Below, piece by piece: positions 1-13,000 of a stretch of DNA of 64,000 nt. The stretch covers positions 100,824 to 164,823 of the forward strand of contig NW_019091566.1 in assembly GCF_001949145.1 (NCBI RefSeq). Direction: 5' to 3'. Source of the stretch: Acanthaster planci (taxonomy: Eukaryota; Echinodermata; Asteroidea; Valvatida; Acanthasteridae). Numbering within the stretch: the first letter of the stretch is position 1; every line of letters starts with the position of its first letter. A program made the position numbers and the translations under genes. The notes below the pieces were generated by a model, which searched no databases, was not told the origin of the DNA, and saw nothing but the letters and a program-made list of their open reading frames with translations.

Positions 1-699
1 TTGTGACAATGTTGCGCCAGTAGGTTGCACTCATTTTTTGCTCTACATTGTTTTTCGTTTTCTATCATCTATTCGCCTGCCACCGCTCCAGAAAGTTTGT
101 CTGGGTCTGCTTTATTGACACAGATTCTACTAGACCAGCCTGGAGGATATCTGATCAAGAATTCTGGTGACAATTAATATTTCACTTTTGGTGAATTCTC
201 AACCCCGTTGACCATTGGCAGCCGTATTCCCCATTGGGGCCTGCACATACTTACGTCCTGTGTCTTTTTACAGATGGCTGGTTCCAGTGTAGCAGTAGCA
301 CCTTAATGGTGCTACTACTTATTACATTGTTAACACTGATGACTCCGCTAATCTACAATAGCCATGATCTCAAGACCATTTGTAACCATAAAGCTGGTTT
401 ACCACTAGGCATCTACCATACATTGAAAGAACTACATGTAGGTACATGTATCTATGCTGTAAAACCCACACGACGGGGGCCACAGATCATGGACCAAACA
501 ACATAAAAGGCTAATTCCTGTCTTAGTACCGTCATGTACAAAGCAAGAGAGTAAACAACACTCGGGACAATATGGTTCCAATCCTATCAGCCTTGTGCAT
601 ATTTTATCTGACATAACGTTCTCATCTTGCTGTAATTTAATAATTGGCTGTTTGACTGCTATGATTTATGATATAAGCATACAACAGCATTGATATCTG

Positions 700-2510
700 T
701 GCTATTACATAAACCTGGTTGAGTGGTGATCATCGTCATCACCTGAGTGGTGACCATCGTGATCACCATACTCTGGCTGATCTCAAGAACACCCTACTTG
801 ATTTTGAGTTTTATCACATCCCTCACATGAACACGGCTGGAGGAGGGGTTCTTGTACGCTTAAAATAGGGTTCCATGTTCATCGGCATGAAGTAACAGTA
901 TATGATGCCATTGAACACATTGACTTGTCCAGTAACTCACCTTCTAATGCAACTCTCCGTCTCACATTTGTATACAGACCCCAGAGATTGCTCAACCAAA
1001 AGCCAACAGCTACACTTTTTATGCAAGAATTTTCTACATTGCTGGAACATATTGTTTATGATGCCAATCATATAATGATAGCAGTTGATTTTAACTTTCA
1101 TTTTGACAATCGATCTGATAGAGAGGCGTCTGCATTTCGTGACCTCCTTGAATCTACAGGTCTGAAACAGCACGTGTCTGGTCCAACGCATTGTGACGGT
1201 CATACATTGGATCCTCTTTTAACAAGGTCTTTCGACAGTTTTATCTCCCAACTGACCACAAGTGATGCCATCTGTTCACGCTTGTGTCATCTGTAAGTTA
1301 GGCATTGGTCACCCTGTTGCTGCTAATGTGGACGTCCAGACGCACAAACTCTGTGACGTTGACTTAGATACATTCCGTCAGGACATCTTGAATTCTTCTT
1401 CCCCAAGAGATTTGCTTAATCAGCATGCACTCCTACAAAAACGTCACATCAGAGCGGGTCCTCGTGCCCTGGTTTAACAATGACATTGAATCAGCCAAGT
1501 GTGAGCTGCATTGTCATGAGCAGCGTCGGTCACTATAGCAGTGTCGTCACTATAACCAACTGATGTCCACAATGCTATGCATTTTATAGATGAGCTCACT
1601 CCAACCAACATTATCAATTTGAGTTTCCAAAATGGCTGTTTTCCCAATGCATTAAGGTTTGCCAACTTCATACCGCTTATCAAGAAACAGAACCTTGACC
1701 CTGACAATCTGAGGAACTACCGACCAATTGCCAATCTGTCTTTCCTCGGGAAAACCATAGAGCGTGCAGTGACTTCACAAATACAGTGTCATCTAGCTAC
1801 TCACAATCTCACAGTTACAATGCAGTCAGCCTACCGGAAATACCTTAGTGTGGAAACGGCTCTTCTACGTGTTTACAATGAACTGCTGCTTGCTGCTGAT
1901 AATGGTCAAGTGGCCGTTCTTGTGCTTCCTGATTATTCGGCAGCTTTTGATACGATTGATCACGATATCATGCTACAACTTATACATGTACATCATAGCT
2001 TTGGCGTCAACGACACTGCCTTAGAATGGTTCACCTCATATTTCGCAAATCGTCAACAATCTGTACTTATGACTAAGATTTCATCTCCCCCCCCAATGTC
2101 AATACCGGAGTGCCACAGGGGTCTGTCCTAGGTCCACTATGCTTCACATTGTACACATCCCCACTGGAAGATCTCATTACATCATATGGCTTCAGCTTGT
2201 ATGATCTGTGCTGATGATATTCAACTTTACATCACCATGACAGAACAGCAGTGTCTTGACGCCATTCAGAAATTGGAATCATACTTCACACACATACATT
2301 TTTGGTCCACAGCTAATAAGCTCAAATTGAAAAGTGACAAAACTGAAGTCATCCACATCACCTCTCAGTTTAGGCAACATACTCCAATTGAAACTATCTG
2401 CATCTCCGTCTCCTGCACCAGACCCATCACTAGCGCCTGTGACCTTGGAACCATTGTCACGTCAGATGCATTTCAACCACTAGGAATAGAAACACAGTCC
2501 CATGGATAAT
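700..2510 (+). mobile_element. Non-LTR (CR1/L2-like) retrotransposon remnant
   Basis: This is a decayed LINE-type element. From about 766 the + strand encodes part of an AP-type endonuclease: a GGGVLVRLK strand, then after two stops FVYRP, VDFNFHF (the usual GDFN motif with G replaced by V) and SGPTHCDGHTLD near 1170-1210. A reverse transcriptase follows in another frame at 1577-2131, with NYRPIANLSFLGKTIERAV, a thumb-like AFDTIDHDI segment, and [11 protein letters not shown] near 2110-2150. The catalytic box at about 2205 reads CADD instead of YADD. Several stops and frameshifts separate the pieces, and ORF1 and a poly-A or tandem 3' tail are not visible. The motifs are those of the CR1/L2 clade; the exact clade is uncertain. 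It cannot be active. Confidence 0.85.
720..768. repeat. Two-unit direct repeat of about 24 bp
   Basis: A unit of the form TGAGTGGTGAYCATCGTSATCACC occurs twice head to tail just before the endonuclease segment of the LINE remnant. It is internally near-palindromic (GGTGAYCATC / GATCACC). It is probably a local duplication. Confidence 0.6.
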
Positions 2511-2696
2511 TATTAATGTAATAATGTTATCTTATTAAACTGAAGCCTTGTTAAGCTAACTTTTTTAAAATCATGTATTTGAACAATATAATGCAAATGC
2601 TTCTCAGGCACCTTTGGATGGTAAATTTTGTAGGTAGTGTACCTAAGTAAAAGCTACATTGCGTCAAACTTGGAAATAATGGTACGCATACATGTA

Positions 2697-4695
2697 CAGG
2701 GTGTCCACATAAAAAAGTATACCAAGATCAAAATTACTGTCATGGCAAAACTACATGTACTTTAAATATGGGAAAGAGAAATAGATCTCTAGAAATGGCA
2801 GAATTGTCCTCTTTGGAAGGGAATACAGCTTATCATGTTCTTGACACAGATGAGTGAACAAACTAGACCAATGTTAAGGGTACTGAAATCAGCACCGTGA
2901 CAAGTTTGCATATTTGATTAACAAGGCTCAACTATGCAAGTGTGTAGAATACAAAATACCTGAACCTTTGCTTTAAGAACACATTCTTAAAAACAAGGAA
3001 TGTACCTACATGTAAATCAATCTAATCTGCTTTGGCTTTGCTACTTACATATACCTCATAAGTGATGTGATGTGAATGCACACTTGACATCTTTGTAACA
3101 TGTCCCTTACTGCTCGTCTGGTCATTACAGTGTCTTGATGGAGATTACTGACTTCTTCCATTATTCTTGCACATTATTTCTGAACAATGGCTGGGGGTGT
3201 AGTGGAGGTTTTTGTTCTGCAGGTAACCCCATCAAAAGAAGTTGCATGGTGTCAAATCCGGCAAATGTGGCAGCCATTCAATTTTATTGTAAACAGAAAT
3301 TACTTTGTTCCCCAAAAGTTCTGCCAGATGTTACCTCGTAGCAACAAGTCTGTAAGGTGGGGTGCCATCCTGCATGAGCCCACGATACCCTCCTGAAAGC
3401 TCTATGTCGCCTCGGGAATATTTGTTCCATTGCTGGCACCACCGATTTATTCATCAGATTCCAATAGTCCTGTCCATTGAAATTTCCTTGGAAGAAAACT
3501 GGTCCTGATAATGATCCACCACCAAGCAATGCAACCCAGACATTCACCCTCTCCCTGCTCATGTTTCGTTCATGAGATACAGCTGCAGGTTGATTATGAT
3601 GTTCAGTATATACTTGCTCGTTATGGAAGTTAACTGTTCAATTCATACAAAAACCTGCCTCATCTCCAGTAATAAAGAATTTAAGAAACTGTTCATCCCT
3701 GTTACATTCATCCACAAACCACCGTGAAAATCTGACTCTTTCGTTATAATTTGCTGGCAAGAATTGATGCTGAATATGGATGTGATAGGAGTGAAGGTGT
3801 TATTCCATTCTTGTGATGTTGTTGAACACTGAACAGTGTTGAAGTGACCATCACAAGACCAGACACAAGACCATGCACAAGACCAGTCACAAGTAACAGG
3901 GTGAATAATGACAAAGGAATGCTTTTGTTGTAGTTCAATTGAATAGCTTGTGGCTTTAATTCAGACTGGAGGTCCTGTATTGGTCTTGTCTTGCTTGTGT
4001 GGTCTTGTGAAGGTCTTAAGTGGTGCCGACTACAACGCTGATGTTGAATGTGGTATACCAGGACCATTTCTCTTGCTGCTAATCCTTGGTTTCTTTCAAC
4101 TGCTTCTCTTACCATTTTGATGTTCTCCTGAGACCTTCCAGTTCCTGGATGTCCAGATCGACCTGTATTACTGTTTACTTTTGCCATGTTTGCCTTACTT
4201 TTTTACATTTTTCCAGGTTGGTGGTTCCCTGTCCAGGAAGCAAATCCTGAAGACATTTTCAGTCGTAACATATTTTTTCGTTTCGTGATACTTCTGGACA
4301 ACAGATGCCCTCTACTCAACTGTTAACTGTACAATGTTCGCTGATGAAGTGAATGTTGCCTAAAGCATGCAAAGCTTTTCTGCGTCCAGCGAGAACATTA
4401 CACAATGCGGGTAGGATAACCATATATGTGTTGAAAAGGTTACAGCATTTAACCTTCACCCCACATACTGACCTTTGTTATTGAAAACATGCAAATTGTC
4501 ACAGTTCTAATGTCAGTACCCTTAACATTGGTCTAGTTTGTTCACTCATCTGTGTCAAGAACATGACAAGATGTATTCCATTCCAAAGAGGACAATTTTG
4601 CCCTTTCTACAGATATATTTCTTTTTTTCCATATATAAAGGAGTTTTGCCATTACAGTAATTTTTATCTTGGCATACTTTTTATGTGGACACTTG
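2697..4695 (-). mobile_element. Tc1/mariner-superfamily transposon with long TIRs
   Basis: The left end starts CAGGGTGTCCACATAAA directly after a TA, and the right end carries the inverse, ending TTTATGTGGACAC. The inverted similarity continues inward for more than 200 bp (2697-2930 against about 4480-4695), which is unusually long for this superfamily. A broken transposase lies between the ends on the minus strand. A second, shorter copy of the same family with the same termini is at 56449-58869. The outer right terminus has decayed (TTG where CTG is expected), so the right TA target duplication cannot be read. Confidence 0.85.
3284..4187 (-). pseudogene. Mariner-like DDE transposase, broken
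   Basis: Reading the minus strand from 4187, the N-terminal part encodes a helix-turn-helix-like region with TGRSQENIKMVREAVERNQG, the type seen in insect and cnidarian mariner-like transposases that carry a DUF4817-like segment. After frameshifts near 3750-4100, the catalytic core follows: FFITGDEAGFCMN (first catalytic Asp) at about 3640-3680, HNEQVYTEHHNQPA, then NVWVALLGGGSL and GPVFFQGNFNGQDYW at 3440-3540. The block that should hold the second Asp (DGAPPH in relatives) reads HAGWHP, so this copy has lost that residue as well as its frame. It would have cut and pasted the surrounding TIR element. It is inactive. Confidence 0.8.
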
Positions 4696-5585
4696 ACTGC
4701 GCATCCTGTCTGTTTTAAAATGTGTTAACAGTTTTCTGTAAGTTTTTCAGTTTGCTCACTTTATTTTGTCTGTTCGCGAACTTTGACGTCTGTATGTAAC
4801 AACATTCATTATCTTCAATCAACTTGAATTCTCAATTCCGATTGGTCAATCCATGGCAGCAGACAGTGTGATATAACTGTGTTGCACAGTCCATATCAAA
4901 AATGCCACAAAATGCATTGTTCTGACTCGACGCAATGAGCTATTTTTACGGCAACAGCAAAATGCATTCCCAGCAAAATTTACTGTAAATTCAAAGATGG
5001 TGCATACCTGTACGTAGGCCTCTATAATGTCTTTTGCGTATCAACTTTACAGCGCTCTACCTACCCAAACAGTCACTACATATGCAAATTTCCCATGCGC
5101 GCTTGGCTATTCGTTAAAAAGACTTTATCATCCCAGATGCCCTTTGACCTCCCACTATGCATCACGGTCTCGTCGCCATGTTCGTCCTTTTCTCAGCGCT
5201 GTATTGCAACGGACGTGTCTTTTAGACGTCTTCAAGTTTTTCAAGTTCCATTTTCACTACACGGTTGTGTGTTGACTTTAATCATCCAGTCATCATTTCT
5301 GAATAAACCTTTACCTTGTGGGATATCATTCTTGTTGGTTGGAGTGTAACTTCCTTGTGTTTTCTTGGATGCCCTTTTCTCTTTTTTGTGTGTGCAGTCT
5401 GCAGGTTTTTACTGTCAGTGTTACAAGGAACGGTCAACCTTACACTCCCCATAGGTTGGGCCACGTAAGTGTTAGTGGCCCACATAATCCTAGGTGCATG
5501 AGAGGGCGGATTGTAAATTTAGCGGTTCTTCCCTTGTAACCGCTCGAGCAGACACTTCCTTATTTAAGCAGCCGTTGTAGATTAA

Positions 5586-5846
5586 GGCCTTACCGCTTGA
5601 GTGGGTGATTCTCGATAAGTGGTAGAACGTGGAAAAGGCCTAGCCGCATGGGTGTTTTATTTGTATATGTGGCTGTGACGAGGATGTAGGCCTTAGCCGC
5701 GAGTGGGGGGGTCCCTAACGGGATGTGCCTCCTGCTCGACAGTCGTGCATAGAAGCCGACTGATGCGGCTAGATCAGGCCTGTGTTGTTCGCATTGCTCT
5801 GATTTCTTACGGAATGAGGGCAACGCCAAGCCGCGTGAGTGGGTGC
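5586..5846. repeat. Degenerate GCCGC-GGGTG direct repeats
   Basis: A motif close to GGCCTTAGCCGCNNGAGTGGGTG occurs at 5586, 5638, 5686 and 5824. The first three are spaced about 48-50 bp apart and the last about 137 bp away (near three periods). The GC content is well above the surroundings. It lies inside the 5' part of the DIRS remnant, after its terminal repeat, where some DIRS elements carry leader repeats. The function is unknown. Confidence 0.5.
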
Positions 5847-7346
5847 TCCCTTTCCTAAAGCGGCTCAGACGAGAACCCCAGCCGCTTTACACCGTCGTGG
5901 ATTTTACATGTGTCTTATTATCCTGTAATACTGCAATTTTCCAGGGGGCTTTCTTGTACTACGTACATTGGCACACGTATAATCACTTTGACCTACCATG
6001 CTTTCTCCACAAATCTTCCACACAGCCTTGCTATGTCCGGTTCACTGTTCGGACGAGAGATCTTGCGATGTGGCTGTGTCAAAACTTCACACACGTGTCT
6101 GTGTCTACTTTGAGTTCTCCTCTTGTGGGCGTGTCCAGACTCGCTTGCTGTGACTGTTATGAGGTCGGACAGAGTGGGTCTACCGTCAGCCCCAAACTTA
6201 GTTGCGTTGATACCTCGTGTTATCTCTTCTGCGTCTGCCCGCGTGATGGAAACGAAGAGCTTCACTTGACTGGTATTGCTCTCGATATTCGATGAACAAT
6301 CTGTATTCCTTCTGATAAAATTGATTTGGATTTGGAAGTGGTACTTCTGTCCGCACTTTTTCTGATTCTGAATGCGAAATACAATCACTGTATTTCCGTC
6401 ATGTAATATTATTAGCGATTTTAAGTCTTTGCATGGACGCAACTTTTCATCCTTCCCGATTCATGAAGTCTGGCTTTAATCTCCCTTTTATGCTGTTTAA
6501 ATGCCCGAAGCCCTTTAATACAGCGACGTCATCAGCCACTCTTAAATTGTCTTCCGGCAACATTTCCTTGCCCGAAAATGAGGTCAGTCCTTATCCAGCC
6601 CGCATAACAGTCATTCTTGGGGTTTCAAAAAAACAAAGTTACCTTTATTTACACCTATCTATAAAACCTGTTTTTTAGTGATGAGTGTAAGCCTGCCCTT
6701 TCACAAACCAACCCGTGGTCATGGAGGATTTGGGGAACAAGCACTGCCACAGTTCTTCCCTCGCCTGTTCCACACAATGGCCAAAATTCTGCCCTGCCCT
6801 CTCCACAATTTCACAAGCATTGCAGGGAGATACAGACCAAAAGGGAACGTCGACGCTGCTCCGTTCCCAAGATCTGATGCTGATGGCTACTTCTTGGGCA
6901 CCTTCGATGATTGATCTTGTAGGTACTTTATTTACTTTACTACCTACTACAGTAGTAAGGTTCTAGCAGACACCTCTTCAGTCAGATGAATACCTGTGTC
7001 TGCTTGTTCAACCCTCTTGGATTCATGTCTGCCTGGTTGTTAGGACAAACTCATTGAATCCCAATCTCTCCTGACACATACAGTTATTTTGGGACTTCAA
7101 TTGTCAGATTCCCGTTCCAGTCCTCTCACAGAAATTCAAGTTCTTCTACTTCAATCACGGCAGAGTAACTCTCTAGCCTGGACCCTGTCACCCTGTCAGT
7201 GTCCTAGGGGCCCTTACTCTAGTAACCTTATCTCCTACTCCCACCAGCTAACCATTCCCACAATCACACATTTTGGTGACTGGCTTTTGTAGGCAGATGT
7301 ACAGATGAAGCTGGAGCTTTCCTGAAAATCACTTAGAAGCATACTA

Positions 7347-8224
7347 TAGTCGACTCTCGGTAATACAAGCTCGGATAAGACGAGACTCCGGTTAAGACGA
7401 GTATATTTGCCGGTCCCGACTGAATAATGCACATTCCTATGAGGAAAAAATCCATAATACGATCTCGTGTGTTATGAGATTCGATTTAAGACGAGCATTT
7501 TGGGGGCCCCAGCTGTGTGCAAATGTATTGTTATCCGTCTAATTAGCACAAGCGTTTTTGAAGGCAACTTGTCAATCAGTCAATCCATTGAATTCGGAAA
7601 GGTGCTTCCGTACTTGATTGTGTACTGCAGTAAAGCGCTGCGGTTTTCACTCACCAAGTGAAGCCCTCTACTGGCCGATCCACACCACCAATAACTGCGG
7701 TTTTCACTCACCAAGTGAAACCCTCTACTGGCCGATCCACACCACCAATAACTGGTTCCCGCCCTTTTTGTGCAACAAGCGCAGCACTGGTGTTGGTTAC
7801 TACCTAAAATGTTAATGTACTTACGTGCGTGCGTTGTATGACGATCTCATCACAGCGTGCGGGGACATAAAACGGCATCGCTCCAACCATGCATCCTCCA
7901 ACTCGACTTGACCGGTTTCTCCGTTCTTGTATTATATTATTGTTCTTTATTTCAAGTTTTTATTCATAAAAAGTACATTTACTTCTTACTTTCATAAACA
8001 TAAACTGTTTTGAAATTAAACTCCAAACCACACTTATGTGCATACAAAGTACATGTAGGCCTACATGTATGTACAGGAAGTTGTATATGATGTACGCTTT
8101 AACGATACGGTCGATTGGTTACACATGCGACAAGCGGGACAGCAGCTTTCGCATAACGCGAGGTCTGGATAATACGAGCTAATTTAGAAAGTCCCATGGC
8201 CCTTTTATTAAAGAGAGTCGACTG
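7347..8224. mobile_element. Pogo/Tigger-like MITE, 878 bp
   Basis: The ends are inverted: YAGTCGACTCTC at the left and GAGAGTCGACTG at the right, each followed by a TA (7345-7346 and 8225-8226), the classical TA duplication of Tc1/mariner/pogo elements. Subterminal sequence also pairs (TAATACAAGC against GCTCGTATTA). There is no transposase, so the copy was mobilised in trans. It is inserted in the DIRS remnant and is therefore younger than it. Confidence 0.8.
7640..7753. repeat. 57-bp tandem duplication
   Basis: Two head-to-tail copies of a 57-bp unit beginning GCGGTTTTCACTCACCAAGT and ending CCACCAATAACT, with a single mismatch (GAAGCC against GAAACC). It lies inside the pogo-like MITE. 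The near identity shows that the duplication is recent relative to the decay around it. Confidence 0.95.
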
Positions 8225-9690
8225 TAGCAGGTTTCTTCATCTTCAGCTTTCTGTCATTTTTCCACTCTCCAATCTATTAAGTTCGGCTCTCGTCCTTTGT
8301 CGGGGCTTTCATAACACAAGCATATCTGTGACCAGTGAATCTGTGGACGGATTCTCAAATATTGGTTTCTACTGGCACTTCCCAAATTCTATGACTTACT
8401 CCCAAGTCTGAACTTTCAGATTTCAGGGACAGGAGAATGTCAGTTATCACATTGTCGCTTCGCCAGATAAATCACTGGGGAGGTACACTCTCCCGACGCC
8501 TTGGTCTCTTCAAAATACAGTTGTTCTTATGAACATTGGACTTCGAGATTAACCCGAAGGTATTCCACATCTCGAAGCCAACAACTCATTAAATAAATTC
8601 ATATGCTTGCTCTCAGAGAAAGATATCACGCAGTAGAATAGACACTTCATCACAATGTGTCGGAGTCTGTTCCTTAGATACCAGGCAACCGACACTGCAC
8701 ATGGCTGTCCCTTCCTTCACATGGAACATCTAGCTGCTGTTGTCCTGCGCCAGACCCGCCTCCAGGTCTTAGTTGCAGACAACCCTTCTCTTTTTCTTCC
8801 AACAGGCTAGAGTTGTAGGGCGTGCAAGACCAACATGCCCCTCTCTATTAACCCTACTCTCGGCAATTCTGTCAGAATTTGCCAGGAAAGACACTTCTCT
8901 TTATGCCGTTCAGACCTTCCAAACCCTGAAGTTTGACTTTCCTAGATCCCTAATATCCCTAACATCTACATTAGCAGCAAACAGTTCCCCACTACTCAAG
9001 GCACGATGAAAAGTGTACATTGTAGTGGTTCAATTCAAACACCAATAAGTGCAGTAACCGATTCTATTCTTCTGTGAGACTCGGGACTGCAGTTTTCAAT
9101 CATACCTAGCAGCTGTCTGCTGTCACAGTTTACCTAATGTGCTCCACCATCGACCCCCATTCCTTGTACAGCAGATGACTCCAGGTATTTCCTTCCTGGT
9201 GTGTCCTTTCTAATGTTGTTTCCTAATTCTGAGTCCATATCTGGCTGGGAATCGTGATGAGCATATTCTTATCTTGATGATAAATGGCCATTTATCCCTT
9301 TTACATCTTTTTGTATTCTGTAGCCATCCCACCACCTAGACCGTTGCCACTCTGCATTATGTAGTGACTGTTTGGGTAGATAGAGCGCCGTAGACTTCTC
9401 CCCCACAGTAGTGTGGGTCGAGTCTACCAGAGAATACCCAAACCCAAACGGTCCTCTCCCACCCGTCCTCCTCACCAGGCTAGGACTTTTTAGTCGCTTT
9501 CGAAAAGAAGGAAGAACATGGCAGCGAGACCGCAGTGCATAGTGGGAGGTCATAGGGCATCTTGGATGATAAAGTCTTTTCTGCGAATAGCCATGCGTGC
9601 ATTGGAAATTTAAATATGTAGTGACTGTTTGGGTAGGTATTCTCTAGTAGACTTAGTAGACTCGACCCACACTACTGTGGGGGAGGAGTT

Positions 9691-10399
9691 TGCTTGAAGA
9701 TAGATTTGTTATCACACTCGCACTCACGCTCGTTGAACACAGAAAAACGTAGGGCATCTTTGAGACACAGACATGTTATACATCATTCTGTGTTCCACTC
9801 GCACTTGTGTGATAACTAATAGTGTATGTATTTCTTTCTGAAACCTGGGTAAAGATATTGACTACTAAACCCTTAGATAAATGAAGGTGAGTTAGGAAAA
9901 CTGCCTTATATTTTTAGTTACCTGTTGCAAATGTTCTGTGGTTGACAACATATGGTTTAAGACTGTATTTTTGAGGAAATTGTTTTCCTTAAAACTAACA
10001 AAGATTGCAAGTAGAGATGCTCTGAATGAAGGTTGAGTAATTATCTGTTCTCTTAAACTCATGATAACTAAATATTTGACACCACGGTGACAAATACAAG
10101 TAAACATTAGTAGTGAGTGAATGATTGTTTATGTTCTTAGAAGTGCATTTGTACTTGTGTGGATTTAAGGCAACAAAACAAAGCCTCATTTGTCGTATGT
10201 AGTCCATTCCACAGAAAGGAATTTGATGATTCATTTAAATTATGCAGTTAGTTTATATTTATACATTGTGGGTACACTGTATCACTGCAGATACAATCTT
10301 TATATACTGGTAGATTGTATAAATGCAGTGTGTCTTTGCCATATACATATAAATTTTCTTTTGCAATTTTGATAAGATGAAAAACTAACTTTGGGTTTT
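9691..10399. other. Intergenic or 5' intronic sequence, nothing recognised
   Basis: AT-rich unique-looking DNA between two DIRS remnants. The reading frames are short and stopped and no splice-flanked coding exon was found. It could be an intron of the PDE8 gene upstream of the PAS exon or lie outside the gene. Confidence 0.5.
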
Positions 10400-11099
10400 G
10401 TTTGTTAGTCCACTGGGCTCAACCTACCCTGAACAGTTTTTCATATGCCAATTTCCCATGCTCCAATTGTTATTCACTGAAAAGACTTGATCAACTAGTG
10501 CTTCCTGACCTCCCACTGTGCATTGCGATCATGCCGCCATATCCGTTCTGCTTTTCTCAGCTTCGAAACATAATGGACGTGTCTTTTAGGCTTCTTTGGT
10601 TTTTGAGTTTCCATTTTCGCTTGTTGTTTATGTATCCATTTGATTTCCCCTCCTCCTTGTTCTGGTTTGTTATAACCTACCAAGTACCTGAGTGACTGAG
10701 CCAGCAGGATCCTATTCTGCAGTCCACCGAGTTAGTCCAGTGCGGTCATCAGGGGATCACACCAGCGATGCCCTCTGACTACCGATGGCTCAGAAAAACT
10801 CACACAGTGACGCGGCCCCCAACACCCAGTCACTCCTAGCAGTCTCCGGCCGCCGTAGTTCATTGGCATGAAAGGCTATTTCTCCGATGACAGCAACCGA
10901 GCATGCTGGCCCATGCTCTGACAACGCAGACATCAGGGCGAGCTTCTGATGCTCTGCCAGGTCTGCCCCACCTGATGGAGCTGGGCCAGAGTGCAGCGAT
11001 GCCCCATACCACACCCAGCACTGTGGGCCCTACCAGACTACGATGCCGCTAAGGTTCAATCAAATCCTCACAGCCTATTCCAGGCTCCGAGTTCGAGCT

Positions 11100-12415
11100 T
11101 GGCATCCCACAGATATCTGACCGCAGGCCAACTGAAACTGAACTGGTCCGCGCCCGCCAGGATAATGATTACTCCTCCAGGGATCAGCCCCCTTAAGCTT
11201 CATCTGCTACCTCGGCCTCTGGATTGCCAGTACCTAAGAAACACCAAACCAAGTGTTCCTCTTGTTCGTCCACTACCTCTAAAGCCAACAAGAGATGCCA
11301 CTCTGAGCAACAGGACATTGTGCCAGCCTCTTGGATTACGACCTTTCAGTCTATCTCTGAGGCTTTAACATCAACCGCTACTGCTCCGGATCCACTCCTG
11401 TCGAAACCGCTTCCTTCCACCTGCTCCGGTCCTATGGATGATGAAGCAGAACTTGGGACTCTGCATGATGCATACCAGGCTGATGACCCTTCGTCGACAC
11501 AACCAGTCACTCATGGCAGCACCCACAGCTCAGAATGCAGCATGGATCTGCCACAGTGTGGCCAACTGGCCGTGTCTTCCGACAGTGAGGTTGACTCTGT
11601 CACTGGCTTTACTCCTTCCGAGGGTCGCCTGCGTCTACTGGAGCGTGACATGGTCCATGTCCTTGGTCTTCCTGCAACTTCACAGCCCCAACCAGACTCC
11701 AAACATGGTTTGTTCAAACGCCCCGCTGCCGGAGTAGAATCTTCTGATCTGTTTTTTCTGGAACTTCCATTTGACTGCTCCTGTGTGGAAATGTTCAAGT
11801 AACAGATGATAATCAAGCGATGGCAACCTGTTCCACAATGGGCCTTGGCGTACTTGTACAGGCCTTGACAGAGGACTTCGACTATTTCCTGTTGGTGCTA
11901 GAAATACCCAATGTTGCCATAGACAAAATTGTCGCTGACTCAGTCAAAGCAACCACCAAGGCTGCCATAGACAAAGATATGGCTCTCCTTGAATCTGCCC
12001 TATCTAAGCTGGACAAAGCATCCCGCTTCGGCCTAAGATGCATGGCTTTCCTGCTTCTCAGAGTAACTTTCAAGTGACTGCGGACTTTGCAGCCCTCGCG
12101 CTCCACAGTCTGGATGACGACTCAACTTCACATATAAGCAGTTCACCCGCATTTTCTTGCTTGGCAACTTCCACCCACAGGGCCAACTCCCTAGAGGTGA
12201 TGCACATTTACTATGAAGGTGTCAAGGCTTGGCTCCCAGACCTTCCACTCTTGGGGAAAGATCTCTTTACTGGCAAGTTCCTTGAGGTCCTCAAGGGTGA
12301 AGCTAAGTGCATGGATACCACAAAGATGATATCATTTCGTGAAACGCCAGCCTCCGAAAACCAGCGACCCCAGCCTTACCAGGCTCCTCAGCCCAAGCAA
12401 CCAGATCACACATAG
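11100..12415 (+). pseudogene. DIRS gag-like coding region, broken
   Basis: Three overlapping + frames (11224-11802, 11820-12077 and 12038-12415) read as one frameshifted protein. The first part is Ser/Pro/Thr-rich and begins VPKKHQTKCSSCSST, a Cys-rich start followed by a spacer; the second (IDKDMALLESALSKLDKAS) and third (WLPDLPLLGKDLFTGKFLEV) are helical. The end is Pro/Gln-rich (RPQPYQAPQPKQP). This organisation, placed between a DIRS terminal repeat and a recombinase remnant, fits the DIRS gag that packages the element RNA. Assignment rests more on position than on residue-level similarity. Confidence 0.55.
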
Positions 12416-12419
12416 TCCT

Positions 12420-13000
12420 CCTGTCCACTACTACCAGTGCCACAAATATGACATTCGCTGGGAACCATGCCGACTATTTCCAACCGTTGAATTCTTGGTA
12501 AAGAACCAAACTCTGTGTCCCTTGCTTTGCACACGTGCAACAACTCAGATAAACTTTGGTGCCCGTTCTGCACACTCAAATGGTACTTGGCAAAAACCAA
12601 ACACCTCAGGGGATCAGTCACCCAGCTGTTCATTACCACTACAAAACCTCACCACCCGGTGACAAGGGATCCCATTGCCCTCTAGACAACTTCGGCCATA
12701 ATGTTTGCAAACCCAGACTAGCCGGCGCACTCTGATGATGCCATATCACAGCCCACAATGTCAGAGCTGCCTCTACGTCTTGGTCTTATTTTCAGGATGT
12801 TTCCAGTGCAGATACATGTATATGCAATGCTGCATGCTGGACGTCCCTCTCTATCTTCACCACTTGGTACCTGAAGGATGTCTTCCAGAGTGATTCTGCA
12901 CACTTCAAGATGGTCCTCCTGTCAGCTGCACAGAAGTCAATTAGACCTGCTGCAGACCAAACACCCGACAAGTTATCCTGAAGACCTAATCATGGGGAGT
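12420..13000 (+). pseudogene. DIRS tyrosine recombinase, 3' fragment
   Basis: Stopped + frames carry VTSCDP-type and FITTTKPHHPV-type stretches near 12600-12660, then a segment over 12790-12960 in which a WTSLSIFTTWYLKDV string precedes the stop. The same order, with a related PYTF ending, is seen at 34600-35080 in DIRS remnant 3, so the two fragments support each other as the C-terminal end of the recombinase. The catalytic R-H-R-Y set cannot be traced through the frameshifts. Confidence 0.5.

Larger units (their letters stand above)
5030..9690 (+). mobile_element. DIRS-like tyrosine-recombinase retrotransposon, remnant 1
   Basis: The call rests on inverted terminal repeats. The stretch 5030-5290 (CTACCTACCCAAACAGTCAC, then TGACCTCCCACTATGCA) recurs inverted at about 9350-9640 with roughly 90% identity over more than 100 bp. 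The 3' end then adds a second GTAGTGACTGTTTGGGTAG and an inverted CCCACACTACTGTGGGG segment. That arrangement fits DIRS elements, where a right terminal repeat is followed by an internal complementary region. The interior (5300-9350) is heavily stopped in all frames and I could not assign RT or recombinase motifs there. A pogo-like MITE is inserted at 7347-8224. The span assumes that both ends belong to one element. Confidence 0.65.
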
